Assembly (NCBI GenBank): GCA_047601745.1
Contig: JASGIS010000001.1
Coordinates: 496,001 to 560,000 of the forward strand
Source of the DNA: JAKPAM01 sp047601745
GTDB lineage: Bacteria; Pseudomonadota; Gammaproteobacteria; Burkholderiales; Burkholderiaceae_E
DNA: 64,000 nucleotides
Direction: 5' to 3'
Within the stretch, counting starts at the first letter, position 1. Each line of letters opens with the position of its first letter. The position numbers and the translations under genes are program-made. Positions 55,238 through 63,587 of this stretch are shown piece by piece. Under the pieces are notes generated by a model. It worked only from the letters and a program-made list of their open reading frames with translations. It searched no databases and was not told where the DNA came from.

Positions 55238-56197
55238 ATGCACATCCGCTTCGCACTCCCGGCCCTGTCCCTGGCCCTGGGCATGGCCAGTCCGGCTTTC
55301 GCCCTGAACATCGTGCTGTCGAACGACGACGGCCTGACCAGCAACCTGAAGGCGCTGTACGACGCGCTCGAAGCGGCCGGCCACGACGTGGTCGTCGCCG
55401 TGCCGTGCTCGGGCCAGAGCGGCCGCGGCGCCGGCATCGTGATGTACAGCACCGACACGATCGTGCCGGACAACGATTCCACGCAGATCAACGCCGAGGG
55501 CGGCTGCCACAACGGCGCCGCGCCGATCGGCGCGCCGGCCGTCGGCCCGTTCACGAAGGCCGGCTACACGAGCGGCGACTTCCATTACGTGCACGGCACC
55601 CCGGTGATGGCGACGCTCTACGGCCTGGACGTGCTGGCCCAGGCCCGCTGGGGCAAGGCGCCCGACGTCGTGCTGTCCGGCCCCAACGAAGGGCAGAACC
55701 TCGGCGCGATCATCAACGCCTCGGGCACGGTCAGCAACGCGCAGATGGCCGGTTCGCGCGGCATTCCGGCGATCGCGCTGAGCGCCGACGCCGACACGAC
55801 CGACAACGCCGGCCTGGCCAACCCGAAATCGGCGATCGTGGCCGGACTGACGGTCAAGCTGCTGGCGGCGCTCGCGGCCAAGGCCGGCGACGGGCCGCTG
55901 CTGCCCGCCGGCGTCGCGCTGAACGTCAACTTCCCGCAGGCGGTCGCCGCCGACACGCCGTTCGCGTTCTCGCGCATCGGCACGTACAACGCTTATGGCC
56001 TGACGTTCAAGAACAGCGTCCCTTATGGCCTGGGCATCGCGATGAACGGCGCGCCCGCCACCGCCGCGCAGGCCGAGGACGAATCGATCGTCTATCGCAG
56101 CCGGGTCGCGGTGTCGGCGATGCAGATGGGCTTCGAATACCGGCCCGCCGGCCAGGAATGGCTGCGTCTGCGCCTGCGCGACCTGTTCGTGCGATGA
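55238..56197 (+). CDS. secreted SurE-like 5'/3'-nucleotidase
   Basis: SurE proteins are metal-dependent nucleotidases, normally cytoplasmic. Here a 20-residue signal peptide (MHIRFALPALSLALGMASPAFA) precedes the SurE fold: NIVLSNDDGLTS with the metal-binding Asp-Asp, VAVPCSGQSGRG, VHGTPVMATLYG and VLSGPNEGQNLG. The mature enzyme should act in the periplasm on nucleotides or phosphoesters. The ATG at 55238 makes the signal peptide; 319 residues in all. A lipoprotein gene follows 11 bp after its stop. Confidence 0.85.
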   Translation: MHIRFALPALSLALGMASPAFALNIVLSNDDGLTSNLKALYDALEAAGHDVVVAVPCSGQSGRGAGIVMYSTDTIVPDNDSTQINAEGGCHNGAAPIGAPAVGPFTKAGYTSGDFHYVHGTPVMATLYGLDVLAQARWGKAPDVVLSGPNEGQNLGAIINASGTVSNAQMAGSRGIPAIALSADADTTDNAGLANPKSAIVAGLTVKLLAALAAKAGDGPLLPAGVALNVNFPQAVAADTPFAFSRIGTYNAYGLTFKNSVPYGLGIAMNGAPATAAQAEDESIVYRSRVAVSAMQMGFEYRPAGQEWLRLRLRDLFVR

Positions 56198-56208
56198 GGA
56201 GCGGGCAC

Positions 56209-56928
56209 GTGAAGCGATCGATCTTGAAGCACCCGATTCGAGCCGCGGCGATCTGCGCCGTCGCGATGGGGATCGCCGCCTGCGGCGGCGGTGGTGGCGG
56301 CGGCGGCCATGACGAAACCAGCGGCACCGGCGGAACCGGCACCGGCACTGCCGCCGGACCGACGGTCAAGGTCGACGATCTGTCTGCCGGCGCTTATGCG
56401 GTCAGCAGCGGCGATACCGGGCAGCCGACCGTGGGCCGCTACTTCGCCGGCGCCGACGGCTCCCGCCTGCTGGCGCTCGAAGGCGCCGACGAGACCGTGA
56501 CCGGCGTACTACGCCGCGCCGGCGGCACGGCGCCGTGGATCGCCATGCCCGCGCCCGAAGCGGACCTGGACGTGCGGCTGCTGAGCAGCCGAGCGCTGGC
56601 CGCGCCGTCGCCGGATCCGGCGACGCTGGCCGGCCGCTACGTGATCCGCCTGGCCGACGGATCGGCCGCCGACCTGCGGATCGGCGCGGACGGCCAGGTG
56701 TCGGCCGGCACGCTGTCGAACTGCCGGATCTCGGGCGCGCTGGCCGCCGGCGGCCTGCCCGGTTCGCTGTCGGCCACGCTGGCGACGACCGGCTGCGCGG
56801 GTCTGCCGGCCAGCGCCACCGGCGTGCTGTTGACGGACCCGTCGGACGCGCCGGCCGCGTGGCGGCTGATCGGCGACGACGGCAGGCAGCCGGTGGATCT
56901 GCGCGGCTATCGCGAAGCGGCGGCGTGA
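56209..56928 (+). CDS. small lipoprotein of unknown function, co-operonic with SurE-like gene
   Basis: A 239-residue lipoprotein: MKRSILKHPIRAAAICAVAMGIAAC with an AAC lipobox, then an eight-Gly tether and Thr/Gly linker, and a beta-rich domain (VGRYFAGADGSRLLALEGADE, LRIGADGQVSAG, CRISGAL) that I do not recognise. GTG at 56209 has GAGGAG 8 nt upstream; an ATG at 56194, overlapping the surE-like stop, is the alternative. It is probably anchored in the outer membrane and may partner the secreted SurE. Confidence 0.7.
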   Translation: MKRSILKHPIRAAAICAVAMGIAACGGGGGGGGHDETSGTGGTGTGTAAGPTVKVDDLSAGAYAVSSGDTGQPTVGRYFAGADGSRLLALEGADETVTGVLRRAGGTAPWIAMPAPEADLDVRLLSSRALAAPSPDPATLAGRYVIRLADGSAADLRIGADGQVSAGTLSNCRISGALAAGGLPGSLSATLATTGCAGLPASATGVLLTDPSDAPAAWRLIGDDGRQPVDLRGYREAAA

Positions 56929-57036
56929 ACGGCTGTCGCGGAGCGGCAGCCTGAGCGGCCCATCGCGGAGCCGCGACCTGAAAACGGCTACCGCGAAGCG
57001 CCGACCTGAACGGCTATCGGGTAGCCGCGGCCCGGG
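56904..57036. repeat. 26-bp tandem repeat made of the lipoprotein gene 3' end
   Basis: Five copies (26, 26, 29, 26 and 26 bp) starting at 56904, 56930, 56956, 56985 and 57011. The first copy holds the last seven codons and the stop of the lipoprotein gene; later copies carry variants of the same codons downstream. The array runs almost to the stop of the convergent gene at 57043. Confidence 0.9.
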
Positions 57037-57042
57037 CGGCCG

Positions 57043-57717
57043 TCAGTCCGTGGCCTTGCCGCGGAAAGCCACCGCCATGTCGAACGCCTGCTTGGTGAAC
57101 GCCAGCACGGCCGCGAAGTCCTCGTCGTCGAGGCGCCTCGCGGCGTCGTTGCCGCGATAGACGTTGGCCAGCTCGCGTTCGCGGCCGGCCTGGACCATCA
57201 GCTTGCCGATGCCGAGCTGCTCGAGCGACATCCACAGCGGCGGGTTGTAGACGCGGGTCAGCTGCATCAGCGACGTCACCGGATCCTCGCGCCCCAGCAC
57301 GGCCGACAGCCGCAGGATCAACTCGAACGGCAGCGCTGCGGCCCCGCCCTCGGCGTTCTCGAGCAGTTTGGGGTCGCTCAGGTCCAGCGCCTTGGCGACC
57401 TCCTGCACGGTGAGCCCGGCGGACTCGCGCATCCGGCGCAGCGTCGCACCGGCCTTGGCGATCGCCGCCTTCTGCTCGGGGTCGCGCGCGCGGGCGCCGG
57501 CCGCGGCCACCGCCAGGTCGGTCGCGGGCCCGGCCATGGCCATCATCGAATCGGCCCATTCGCGAAACTGCCGGGCGACGCCCAGCAGCGGCGTCATCAC
57601 CGGAAACTCGCCGAGCCCCGGCGTCAGCAGCGGCATCGCGCTGCGCGGCCGTCGCGGGCTCTTCGGCGTCTCGCCGCCCGGCTCGCTGTCGTCCTTCTTC
57701 TTGCGTGGCGTCGCCAT
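57043..57717 (-). CDS. helix-turn-helix (XRE-type) domain protein
   Basis: A 224-residue protein. After a Lys/Pro-rich start and an unrecognised helical part comes a central Cro/CI-type helix-turn-helix (about residues 95-130, LRRMRESAGLTVQEVAKALDLSD), then a region (LPFELILRLSAVLGREDPVTSLMQL) and an Arg-rich helical end. It may be a DNA-binding regulator tied to the neighbouring dehydrogenase gene; its targets are not shown by sequence. ATG at 57717 has AAGGAG upstream. Unusual for an XRE protein, the helix-turn-helix is in the middle. Confidence 0.7.
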   Translation of the reverse strand: MATPRKKKDDSEPGGETPKSPRRPRSAMPLLTPGLGEFPVMTPLLGVARQFREWADSMMAMAGPATDLAVAAAGARARDPEQKAAIAKAGATLRRMRESAGLTVQEVAKALDLSDPKLLENAEGGAAALPFELILRLSAVLGREDPVTSLMQLTRVYNPPLWMSLEQLGIGKLMVQAGRERELANVYRGNDAARRLDDEDFAAVLAFTKQAFDMAVAFRGKATD

Positions 57718-57865
57718 GTCGGCGCTCCTTTCCAATCATGTCCCGAAATCATGCCCCGACTTTCGTCGGATCCGCCGCCCGGCCGGTGACCGGCGGCCCT
57801 TTGCTCACGAGAGCCGGCGATGCCCGCAACCGTCCGGGCCCCGGCCGCTCGATCCAGCCGCCCGA

Positions 57866-59041
57866 TCAGGCCCCCCGCTTGTCCAGGCGGCGGGCGATGC
57901 TCCAGCGATGCACCTCGGACGGGCCATCGTAGATCCGGAAGGCCCGGATGTCGCGAAAGATGCGCTCGACCTCGGTCTTGCGGGTCACGCCCATGCCGCC
58001 CAGGATCTGCACCGCGCGATCGGCGACGCGAAAGCAGGTCTCGGACGCGTGCACCTTGATCATGCTGCTTTCAGCGGAGCCGCGCGCGCCCTGGTCCAGC
58101 AGCCACGCGCAATGGCGCACGCCGAGCCGGGTCAGGTGCAGGTCGATCTCGTTGTCGGCCAGCATGAAGCCCACGCCCTCGTGGCCGATCAGCTTCTGCC
58201 CGAAGGCCTCGCGCTCGCGCGCGTAGCGCGTCGCGATGTCGTGCGCGCGCTGCGCGGCGCCCAGCCAGCGCATGCAGTGCGTCAGGCGCGCCGGCACCAG
58301 CCGCACCTGCGCGTAGCGGAAGCCCTGCCCGACCTCGCCGAGCACGTCGGCCTCGGGAATCTCCAGGCCTTCGAGTTCGACCACCGCGTGGCCGCCGGCG
58401 AAGCTCGAATCCATCGAATCGATGCATTCGCTGATCCGGAAGCCCTTGGCCGGCAGGTCGCTGAGGAACATCGTCGCGCCCAGGTCCTGCCCGTCGACGA
58501 TCGTGCGCGCCATGATGATCGCGAAGGCCGCACCGTCGGCCCCGGTGATCAGCCATTTGCGGCCGTTGATGACGAAGCGATCGCCGCGCTTGACCGCCGT
58601 GGTCTTGAGCAGCGCCGGATCGGATCCGGCGCCCGGATGCGGCTCGGTCATGCAGAAGCACGAGCGCGTGCGGCCCTCGGTCATCGGCCGCAGCCAGCGC
58701 TCCTTCTGCTCATTGGACGCGACCGCTTCGAGCAGATGCATGTTGCCCTCGTCGGGCGCCGCGCAGTTCATCGCGATCGGGCCGAGCATCGAATAACCGG
58801 ACGCCTCGAGCACCACGGCCTTGCCCAGGTGCGACAAGCCCATGCCGCCGAATTCTTCGGACACCTGCGGATTGAGCAGCCCGGCCTCGCGTGCGCGCGC
58901 GACCAGGTCGGCTCGCAGGCCTTCGTCGGGGCCGTGCGCGGTACGGCGCGGATCGGCTTCCATCGGGATGATCTGGTCGGTCACGAACTCGCGCACGCGC
59001 TTCTCGAGCGCGGCGAGTTCGGGATGCAATGCAAAGTCCAT
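57866..59041 (-). CDS. acyl-CoA dehydrogenase, ACAD10/11-type
   Basis: A 391-residue acyl-CoA dehydrogenase. SEEFGGMGLSHLGKA, CMTEPHPGAGSDPALLKTTA, NGRKWLITGADGAAF and C-terminal QILGGMGVTRKTEVERIFRD then YDGPSEVHRWSIAR. The catalytic position in the last motif is Asp (YDGPSEVH), as in ACAD10/11-like enzymes that handle unusual or 4-hydroxy acyl-CoAs. The start at 59041 follows the RDD gene by 49 bp. This enzyme differs from the two heteromer pairs in being self-sufficient. Confidence 0.9.
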   Translation of the reverse strand: MDFALHPELAALEKRVREFVTDQIIPMEADPRRTAHGPDEGLRADLVARAREAGLLNPQVSEEFGGMGLSHLGKAVVLEASGYSMLGPIAMNCAAPDEGNMHLLEAVASNEQKERWLRPMTEGRTRSCFCMTEPHPGAGSDPALLKTTAVKRGDRFVINGRKWLITGADGAAFAIIMARTIVDGQDLGATMFLSDLPAKGFRISECIDSMDSSFAGGHAVVELEGLEIPEADVLGEVGQGFRYAQVRLVPARLTHCMRWLGAAQRAHDIATRYAREREAFGQKLIGHEGVGFMLADNEIDLHLTRLGVRHCAWLLDQGARGSAESSMIKVHASETCFRVADRAVQILGGMGVTRKTEVERIFRDIRAFRIYDGPSEVHRWSIARRLDKRGA

Positions 59042-59090
59042 CGTTCCTGTCCTTGAGTGAGACGTCGAGTATGACAGGACCGCAGCGCGG

Positions 59091-59582
59091 TCAGGATCGC
59101 AGCTCGACCACCTCGGTATCGGCCAGGTGATCGCCGAGCCGCCGGCGCGACGCGCCGAGGATGAACACCCAGTCGAAAAGGCCGAGAAACAGCAGCGTGA
59201 TGTTGCGCACGATCGAACGGCCATACGAGCACGGGATCCGCTGCGGGCCGTGGACGACGGCGATCTTCATCACGCGCTTGCCCAGGCTCTGGCCGTTGGC
59301 CAGCCCGTCCGACAACAGCAGGTAGCCGAACCAGCACAGCAGGGCGCCCGTCCCTACCAGCGAATCGGCGCCTCCGGGCAGACTGAGGGCGAAGCCCGCC
59401 GCGAACGCCAGCGCGAACGCGATGACGTTGTCGATGATCTGCGCGACGAAGCGCGCGCCGATCGACGCCAGCGGCGGCCCGATCCGGGCCGGGGCGGCGG
59501 GTGTCGGGGCACCGTGCCCGGTGGTCGCGGGCGGCAACGGCGACAACGGCGGCGGCGGATCGGACGAAGGGTCGAAGGCCAT
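59091..59582 (-). CDS. RDD family membrane protein
   Basis: A 163-residue inner-membrane protein of unknown function. It has a Pro-rich N-terminus, ARFVAQIIDNVIAFALAF where the family's Arg-Asp-Asp is partly kept (R, D), a second helix, NGQSLGKRVMKIAVV with the RDD-family GQSLGKR motif, and a last helix. RDD proteins may be small transporters. It precedes the dehydrogenase gene and could be co-transcribed. Confidence 0.78.
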   Translation of the reverse strand: MAFDPSSDPPPPLSPLPPATTGHGAPTPAAPARIGPPLASIGARFVAQIIDNVIAFALAFAAGFALSLPGGADSLVGTGALLCWFGYLLLSDGLANGQSLGKRVMKIAVVHGPQRIPCSYGRSIVRNITLLFLGLFDWVFILGASRRRLGDHLADTEVVELRS

Positions 59583-59755
59583 GACGGGGATCCGGTTCGG
59601 GGATGCTCGCAGCGGAGCTTCTGGTACACGCTACCGAACGATCGCGCGTTCGGCCAGCCCCCGTTCGGACGATGACGAAGCGTGCCAAGGACAAGGCAAG
59701 ACCCGTCCGGCCTAGCCATCGAGTCGTTCGATGCTGTACGGATATCCGAAGCGAA

Positions 59756-60691
59756 CTAGGAGGGCGGCAGCTCGGTCGATCCCTCTGCATCGGAAAATGC
59801 CTCGAGTGCCTCGAGTGCCCCGAGTGCCCCGAGCACCTCGCGGATCGCGCCATCGTGCGGTTCCAGGCGTCGATGAACGATGCCCATGCGCCGAACCAGT
59901 GGCGGAAGCAGCGGACGCCACTGCATCCTCGCGTGCAATGCAGCGTCGTCCGAGCGCTCCAACGGGAGCACCGCGGCCCCATAGCCGGCGGCCACCAGCC
60001 CCTTGATCGCGACCGGAAAACCCAACTCCACGCGCACCCGTGGCTGGAGTCCGGCCTTGCCGAACCACGCGGCCGTCATACGATGCATCCGGGTACCGCT
60101 CCTGATGGAGATCAGCGCCCGCTGCGCCAGCCACTCGGGCGTGACCCGCTCCGGCGCCTCCCAATGCGACGGCAGGAAAGCGACCATCGGATCGCTGCGC
60201 CAGGCGGTCACCTCCATCTGGCGTTCGATCGTCTGAGGCAGTGCGACGATGCCGATGTCCAGCGTTCCGGCACTTAGCGCCTGCATCGTCTCACGCGAGC
60301 CGAGAACTTCCAGCTCCAGATCGATTCCCGGCCTGTGCCGCGCGAGCGCGACGAGGACATCGGGAAGAAAGCGGGCGATCACGCCCGCCGACGCCCCGAG
60401 CCGCACCTTGCCTTCGGAACCCGCGGCGAGCCTGCGGACCTTGTCGAGGTCATCGTCCACCTGCTTGAGCAGCCGCCGGCCGCTGGACGCCAGTTGCGCC
60501 CCCGCCGGCGTCAGACGCGTCTGGTGCCGCCCCCGGTGCACGAGCGTCACGCCCAGCCGGGACTCCAGTTCACTGATGTGCAGGCTGACCGTGGGCGCGG
60601 ACAGGTGCAGCGCCTGGGCTGCCGCCGCCAGCGTGCCCAGATCCCCGATGGCGATCAGCGTCTGCAGTTGATCCAAGTTGAGATTTCGCAT
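59756..60691 (-). CDS. LysR family transcriptional regulator
   Basis: A 311-residue LysR regulator with an N-terminal winged helix (LNLDQLQTLIAIGDLGTLAAAAQAL, SAPTVSLHISELESRLG) and a C-terminal effector domain (VRLGASAGVIARFLPDVLVAL). It is divergent from an EamA exporter gene, the usual layout for a LysR-controlled exporter; the 116-bp gap contains an A+T-rich stretch with T-N11-A half-sites around 60715-60745. Near the C-terminus the DNA has 9-bp repeats (59808-59842) that encode ALGALEAL-type residues. Confidence 0.9.
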   Translation of the reverse strand: MRNLNLDQLQTLIAIGDLGTLAAAAQALHLSAPTVSLHISELESRLGVTLVHRGRHQTRLTPAGAQLASSGRRLLKQVDDDLDKVRRLAAGSEGKVRLGASAGVIARFLPDVLVALARHRPGIDLELEVLGSRETMQALSAGTLDIGIVALPQTIERQMEVTAWRSDPMVAFLPSHWEAPERVTPEWLAQRALISIRSGTRMHRMTAAWFGKAGLQPRVRVELGFPVAIKGLVAAGYGAAVLPLERSDDAALHARMQWRPLLPPLVRRMGIVHRRLEPHDGAIREVLGALGALEALEAFSDAEGSTELPPS

Positions 60692-60807
60692 CAGAAATCC
60701 TGAATACGGAGTGCAGACAATGCAACTTTACAGATATCGAGGCGCAACCCACCATCGATTACCCCCGATCCCCGGGGCGGCCTGTCGGGCCTTCGGAAGG
60801 GGCATGC

Positions 60808-61722
60808 ATGAAACCAGCAGCGGCCGGCGCCGGCGCATCGGCTCCGCAGGCGACGGACCGTCGAATCCGCTTCATCGGTATCGCCTACGGGATCGCGATC
60901 ATCGTCCTGTTCTCCGGCTTCACGCTCGTCTCCAGGCTGGGCCTCGCGACCTCGCTGAAGTTGATCGACATCGCCGCGCTGCGCTTCTCGATCGGCGGCC
61001 TGCTGTTGCTGCCCGTACTGCTGCGCCATGGCTTCTCGGGCATCCGGCTGCGCGACGCGGCGGCACTGGCCTTCTTCGGAGGGCTGGGCTTCGCCTCGTG
61101 CGCGTACACGGGGTTCATGCTCGCCCCCGCTTCACACGGCGCCGTGCTGCTGCACGGCACGCTGCCGCTCTTCACCTTCATCCTCGCCTGGTCGATGTCG
61201 TCGGAGAAGGCCCGCGGCCGCCGCGGGCTCGGGCTGCTCGCCATTCTGGTAGGCATCCTGGCCATGGCGTGGGACAGCGTCGCGGCGAGCACGTCCCGGC
61301 AGTTGCTCGGCGACGGCGCCCTTCTGCTGGCATCGGCCTGCTGGTCCGCCTACGGGGTGCTCGCGCGTCGACTAGGCCTCGCTCCCGCCCACACGGCATC
61401 CATCGTCGCCGTGCTTTCGATGGCTTGCTTCGTTCCCATCTACCTGGTCCTGCCGGGAAAGGCGATCTTCGTCGCGAGCTGGCAGGAGGTGCTGCTGCAA
61501 GCGGTCTTCCAGGGCGTGCTGATCGGCGCGGCGTCGGCCTTCATCTACGCCCGAGCCGTCGCGTCCCTGGGAGCCGTCGAGACCGCGTTATTCACCGCGG
61601 CGATGCCGTTCGTGACGACGATCTCGGCCTTTTTCATGCTCGGGGAAGTGCCGAGCAGCCTGGCGCTCTGCGGCGTCTTGGTCGTCACGGCGGGCATGGC
61701 CGTTTCGATGAAGCCACCATGA
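60808..61722 (+). CDS. EamA/DMT-type metabolite exporter
   Basis: A 304-residue inner-membrane protein with ten predicted helices and two EamA repeats. IGIAYGIAIIVLFSGFTLVSR starts the first repeat and GDGALLLASACWSAYGVLARR the second. Such proteins export amino acids or small metabolites; the substrate is unknown. Its expression is probably set by the divergent LysR gene. Confidence 0.88.
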   Translation: MKPAAAGAGASAPQATDRRIRFIGIAYGIAIIVLFSGFTLVSRLGLATSLKLIDIAALRFSIGGLLLLPVLLRHGFSGIRLRDAAALAFFGGLGFASCAYTGFMLAPASHGAVLLHGTLPLFTFILAWSMSSEKARGRRGLGLLAILVGILAMAWDSVAASTSRQLLGDGALLLASACWSAYGVLARRLGLAPAHTASIVAVLSMACFVPIYLVLPGKAIFVASWQEVLLQAVFQGVLIGAASAFIYARAVASLGAVETALFTAAMPFVTTISAFFMLGEVPSSLALCGVLVVTAGMAVSMKPP

Positions 61723-61835
61723 AGAACGGTCTGGCTCTCGTGTTGGGAGCAGCGGCGATCGCGTCGCTTGAGCGAAGGGCAGGCCGCTCGCCCAAGGCGG
61801 ACTTACCTTGAGTCCATGTTCTGGTCCGATTAAAA

Positions 61836-61855
61836 TACTGTATATAAATACACTT
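61836..61855 (+). promoter_or_regulatory. LexA (SOS) box overlapping the HNH gene promoter
   Basis: TACTGTATATAAATACACTT matches the enterobacterial LexA consensus (TACTGTATATATATACAGTA) at 17 of 20 bases, with CTG-N10-CAC instead of CAG. It directly overlaps the -10 of a promoter TTGAGT (61808-61813), 17 bp, TAAAAT (61831-61836), and the expected start site near 61843. LexA bound here would block transcription, so the gene should be induced by DNA damage. The ATG follows 20 bp later. Confidence 0.75.
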
Positions 61856-61875
61856 ATCGACAACGGAGACCGACC

Positions 61876-63354
61876 ATGACCGAGCCGCTCGAAACCGACG
61901 CTGAAACCTCGTCGGTGCCCCCTGCCCTGCCGATCGCCGATCTCCAAGCGCAGATCACCGAACTGGCCGGTCACCTGAATGCCGCCAGCCACCGCTGGCT
62001 GGTGCTGATCGCCGAGTTCGATCGCCGCGAAGGCTGGGCCGATGGCTCCACGCAGTCCTGCGCCCACTGGCTGGGCTGGAAGTGCGGCCTCGATCTGGGG
62101 GCGGCGCGCGAGAAGGTCCGCGTCGCCCGGGCGCTGACCCACCTGCCGCAGGTCTCGGCGGCGATGGCTCGCGGCGCGCTCAGTTACTCGAAAGTCCGGG
62201 CGATCACGCGGGTAGCCACCCCGGCCACTGAAGAAACGCTGCTGATGATCGCGCTGCACGGCACCGCCCATCATGTCGAGACGGTCGTGCGGCACTACCG
62301 GCGAGCGCAGGAGTCGGTCGAGCTCGATCGGGAGGCACGGCAGGTCGCGAGCCGCGGCCTGCACTACCACTATGACCAGGACGGTTCGCTGGTACTGCAG
62401 GCGCGCTTACCGGCCGAGACCGGAGCGCTGCTGGTCAAGGCGCTGGAACGGGCGAGCGACGCGCGTCGTGATCGAGACGTTCGGGCGGAAGGTCAAGACG
62501 TTCCAGCGGAAGGTCAGAACGTTTCAGCGGAAACCGCGCCGACGCTGGCTCAGCGCCGAGCCGACGCGCTGGCACGGTTCGCCGAGACCTGGCTGGCCCA
62601 CGGCGATCAGGCCTTGTCGGGCGGCGAACGCCAGCAGATCATCGTTCACGTCGACGTCGATAGCCTGCGTTCGGCCAAGACGCCGTGCAATGCCGGGACC
62701 TCGGACGCCGACACCTCGGACGCCGAGACATCGGACGCCGATACCTCGGACGAACCAGCTCCCGGCCGCTGCGAACTCGAGGACGGTCCGGCGCTGGCGG
62801 TGCAGACCGCGCGGCGCCTGGCCTGCGACGCCAGCATCGTGCGCATCGTCGAAGACGCCCTCGGCCGCCCACTGGACGTGGGCCGCAAGACGCGCAGCAT
62901 TCCGCCGGCGATCCGCCGGGCGCTGCAGGCGCGCGACAGCGGCTGCCGCTTCCCCGGTTGCACGCATACGCGGTTCCTGGATGGGCATCACATCCGGCAC
63001 TGGGCCGACGGCGGCGAGACCCGGCTGTCGAACCTGGTGCTGCTGTGCCGCTTCCATCACAGGCAGGTTCACGAGGGCCGGATCGACGTACGCGTGCTGA
63101 ATGACGGGGCGCTGCGGTTCAACGACGCGCACGGCCGTCCGCTCGAGCCGGCGGCGCCGATGGCCGGTGACGATCGACAGATCGTCCTGCGGCATCGCCG
63201 GGCCGGGCTGGCGATCGATGCCGGCACGGCCGTCACGCGCTGGGCCGGCGAACGGATCGACTATGGGATGGCGGTCGGAGGGCTGCTGGCCGAGCAGGCA
63301 CGCAAACAGCGGGGAAACGTTTCAGCGGAAACGCGCACGGACGGAACGGGTTGA
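61876..63354 (+). CDS. DUF222-HNH endonuclease family protein
   Basis: A 492-residue protein: an N-terminal DUF222 (13E12-repeat-like) helical domain (about residues 20-230) and a C-terminal HNH nuclease domain at about 352-402, with CRFPGC, a HHIRHWADGG core and NLVLLCRFHH. The middle has a low-complexity spacer of repeated Thr-Ser-Asp-Ala (62697-62755) and three SAET-like segments. The ribosome site GGAG is 7 nt before the ATG. The gene is under a LexA box. DUF222-HNH proteins are common and their biological targets are largely unknown; a damage-induced nuclease is the natural reading. Confidence 0.88.
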   Translation: MTEPLETDAETSSVPPALPIADLQAQITELAGHLNAASHRWLVLIAEFDRREGWADGSTQSCAHWLGWKCGLDLGAAREKVRVARALTHLPQVSAAMARGALSYSKVRAITRVATPATEETLLMIALHGTAHHVETVVRHYRRAQESVELDREARQVASRGLHYHYDQDGSLVLQARLPAETGALLVKALERASDARRDRDVRAEGQDVPAEGQNVSAETAPTLAQRRADALARFAETWLAHGDQALSGGERQQIIVHVDVDSLRSAKTPCNAGTSDADTSDAETSDADTSDEPAPGRCELEDGPALAVQTARRLACDASIVRIVEDALGRPLDVGRKTRSIPPAIRRALQARDSGCRFPGCTHTRFLDGHHIRHWADGGETRLSNLVLLCRFHHRQVHEGRIDVRVLNDGALRFNDAHGRPLEPAAPMAGDDRQIVLRHRRAGLAIDAGTAVTRWAGERIDYGMAVGGLLAEQARKQRGNVSAETRTDGTG

Positions 63355-63587
63355 ACCGCGGGCCAAGTCCGTCGCGATGCAGCAGGAGAGGCAGGCATCG
63401 CCTGGTGGCTGCGTCACGATCAAGCGATTTTGAATGCCGGTCGCTTCGCATCGTCATGCGCCGACGATCTGGCCGGCCCAGGCAGGATGAAGCGAGGCGA
63501 CTTCTGGCCGATCTACGGCGAACTCGATGAGATCCTGCTTGCTGTCGGACGGAAGTGCTGGGACGAGAACCGCCGTCGGACTATCGC

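Noticed and set aside
53835..57036. The repeat arrays as possible CRISPR.
   Set aside because: Units are contiguous without spacers, diverge steadily and there are no cas genes.
63430..63587. A plus-strand frame after the HNH gene as a separate gene.
   Set aside because: No start signal or known domain, and it runs into the opposing methyltransferase coding sequence.
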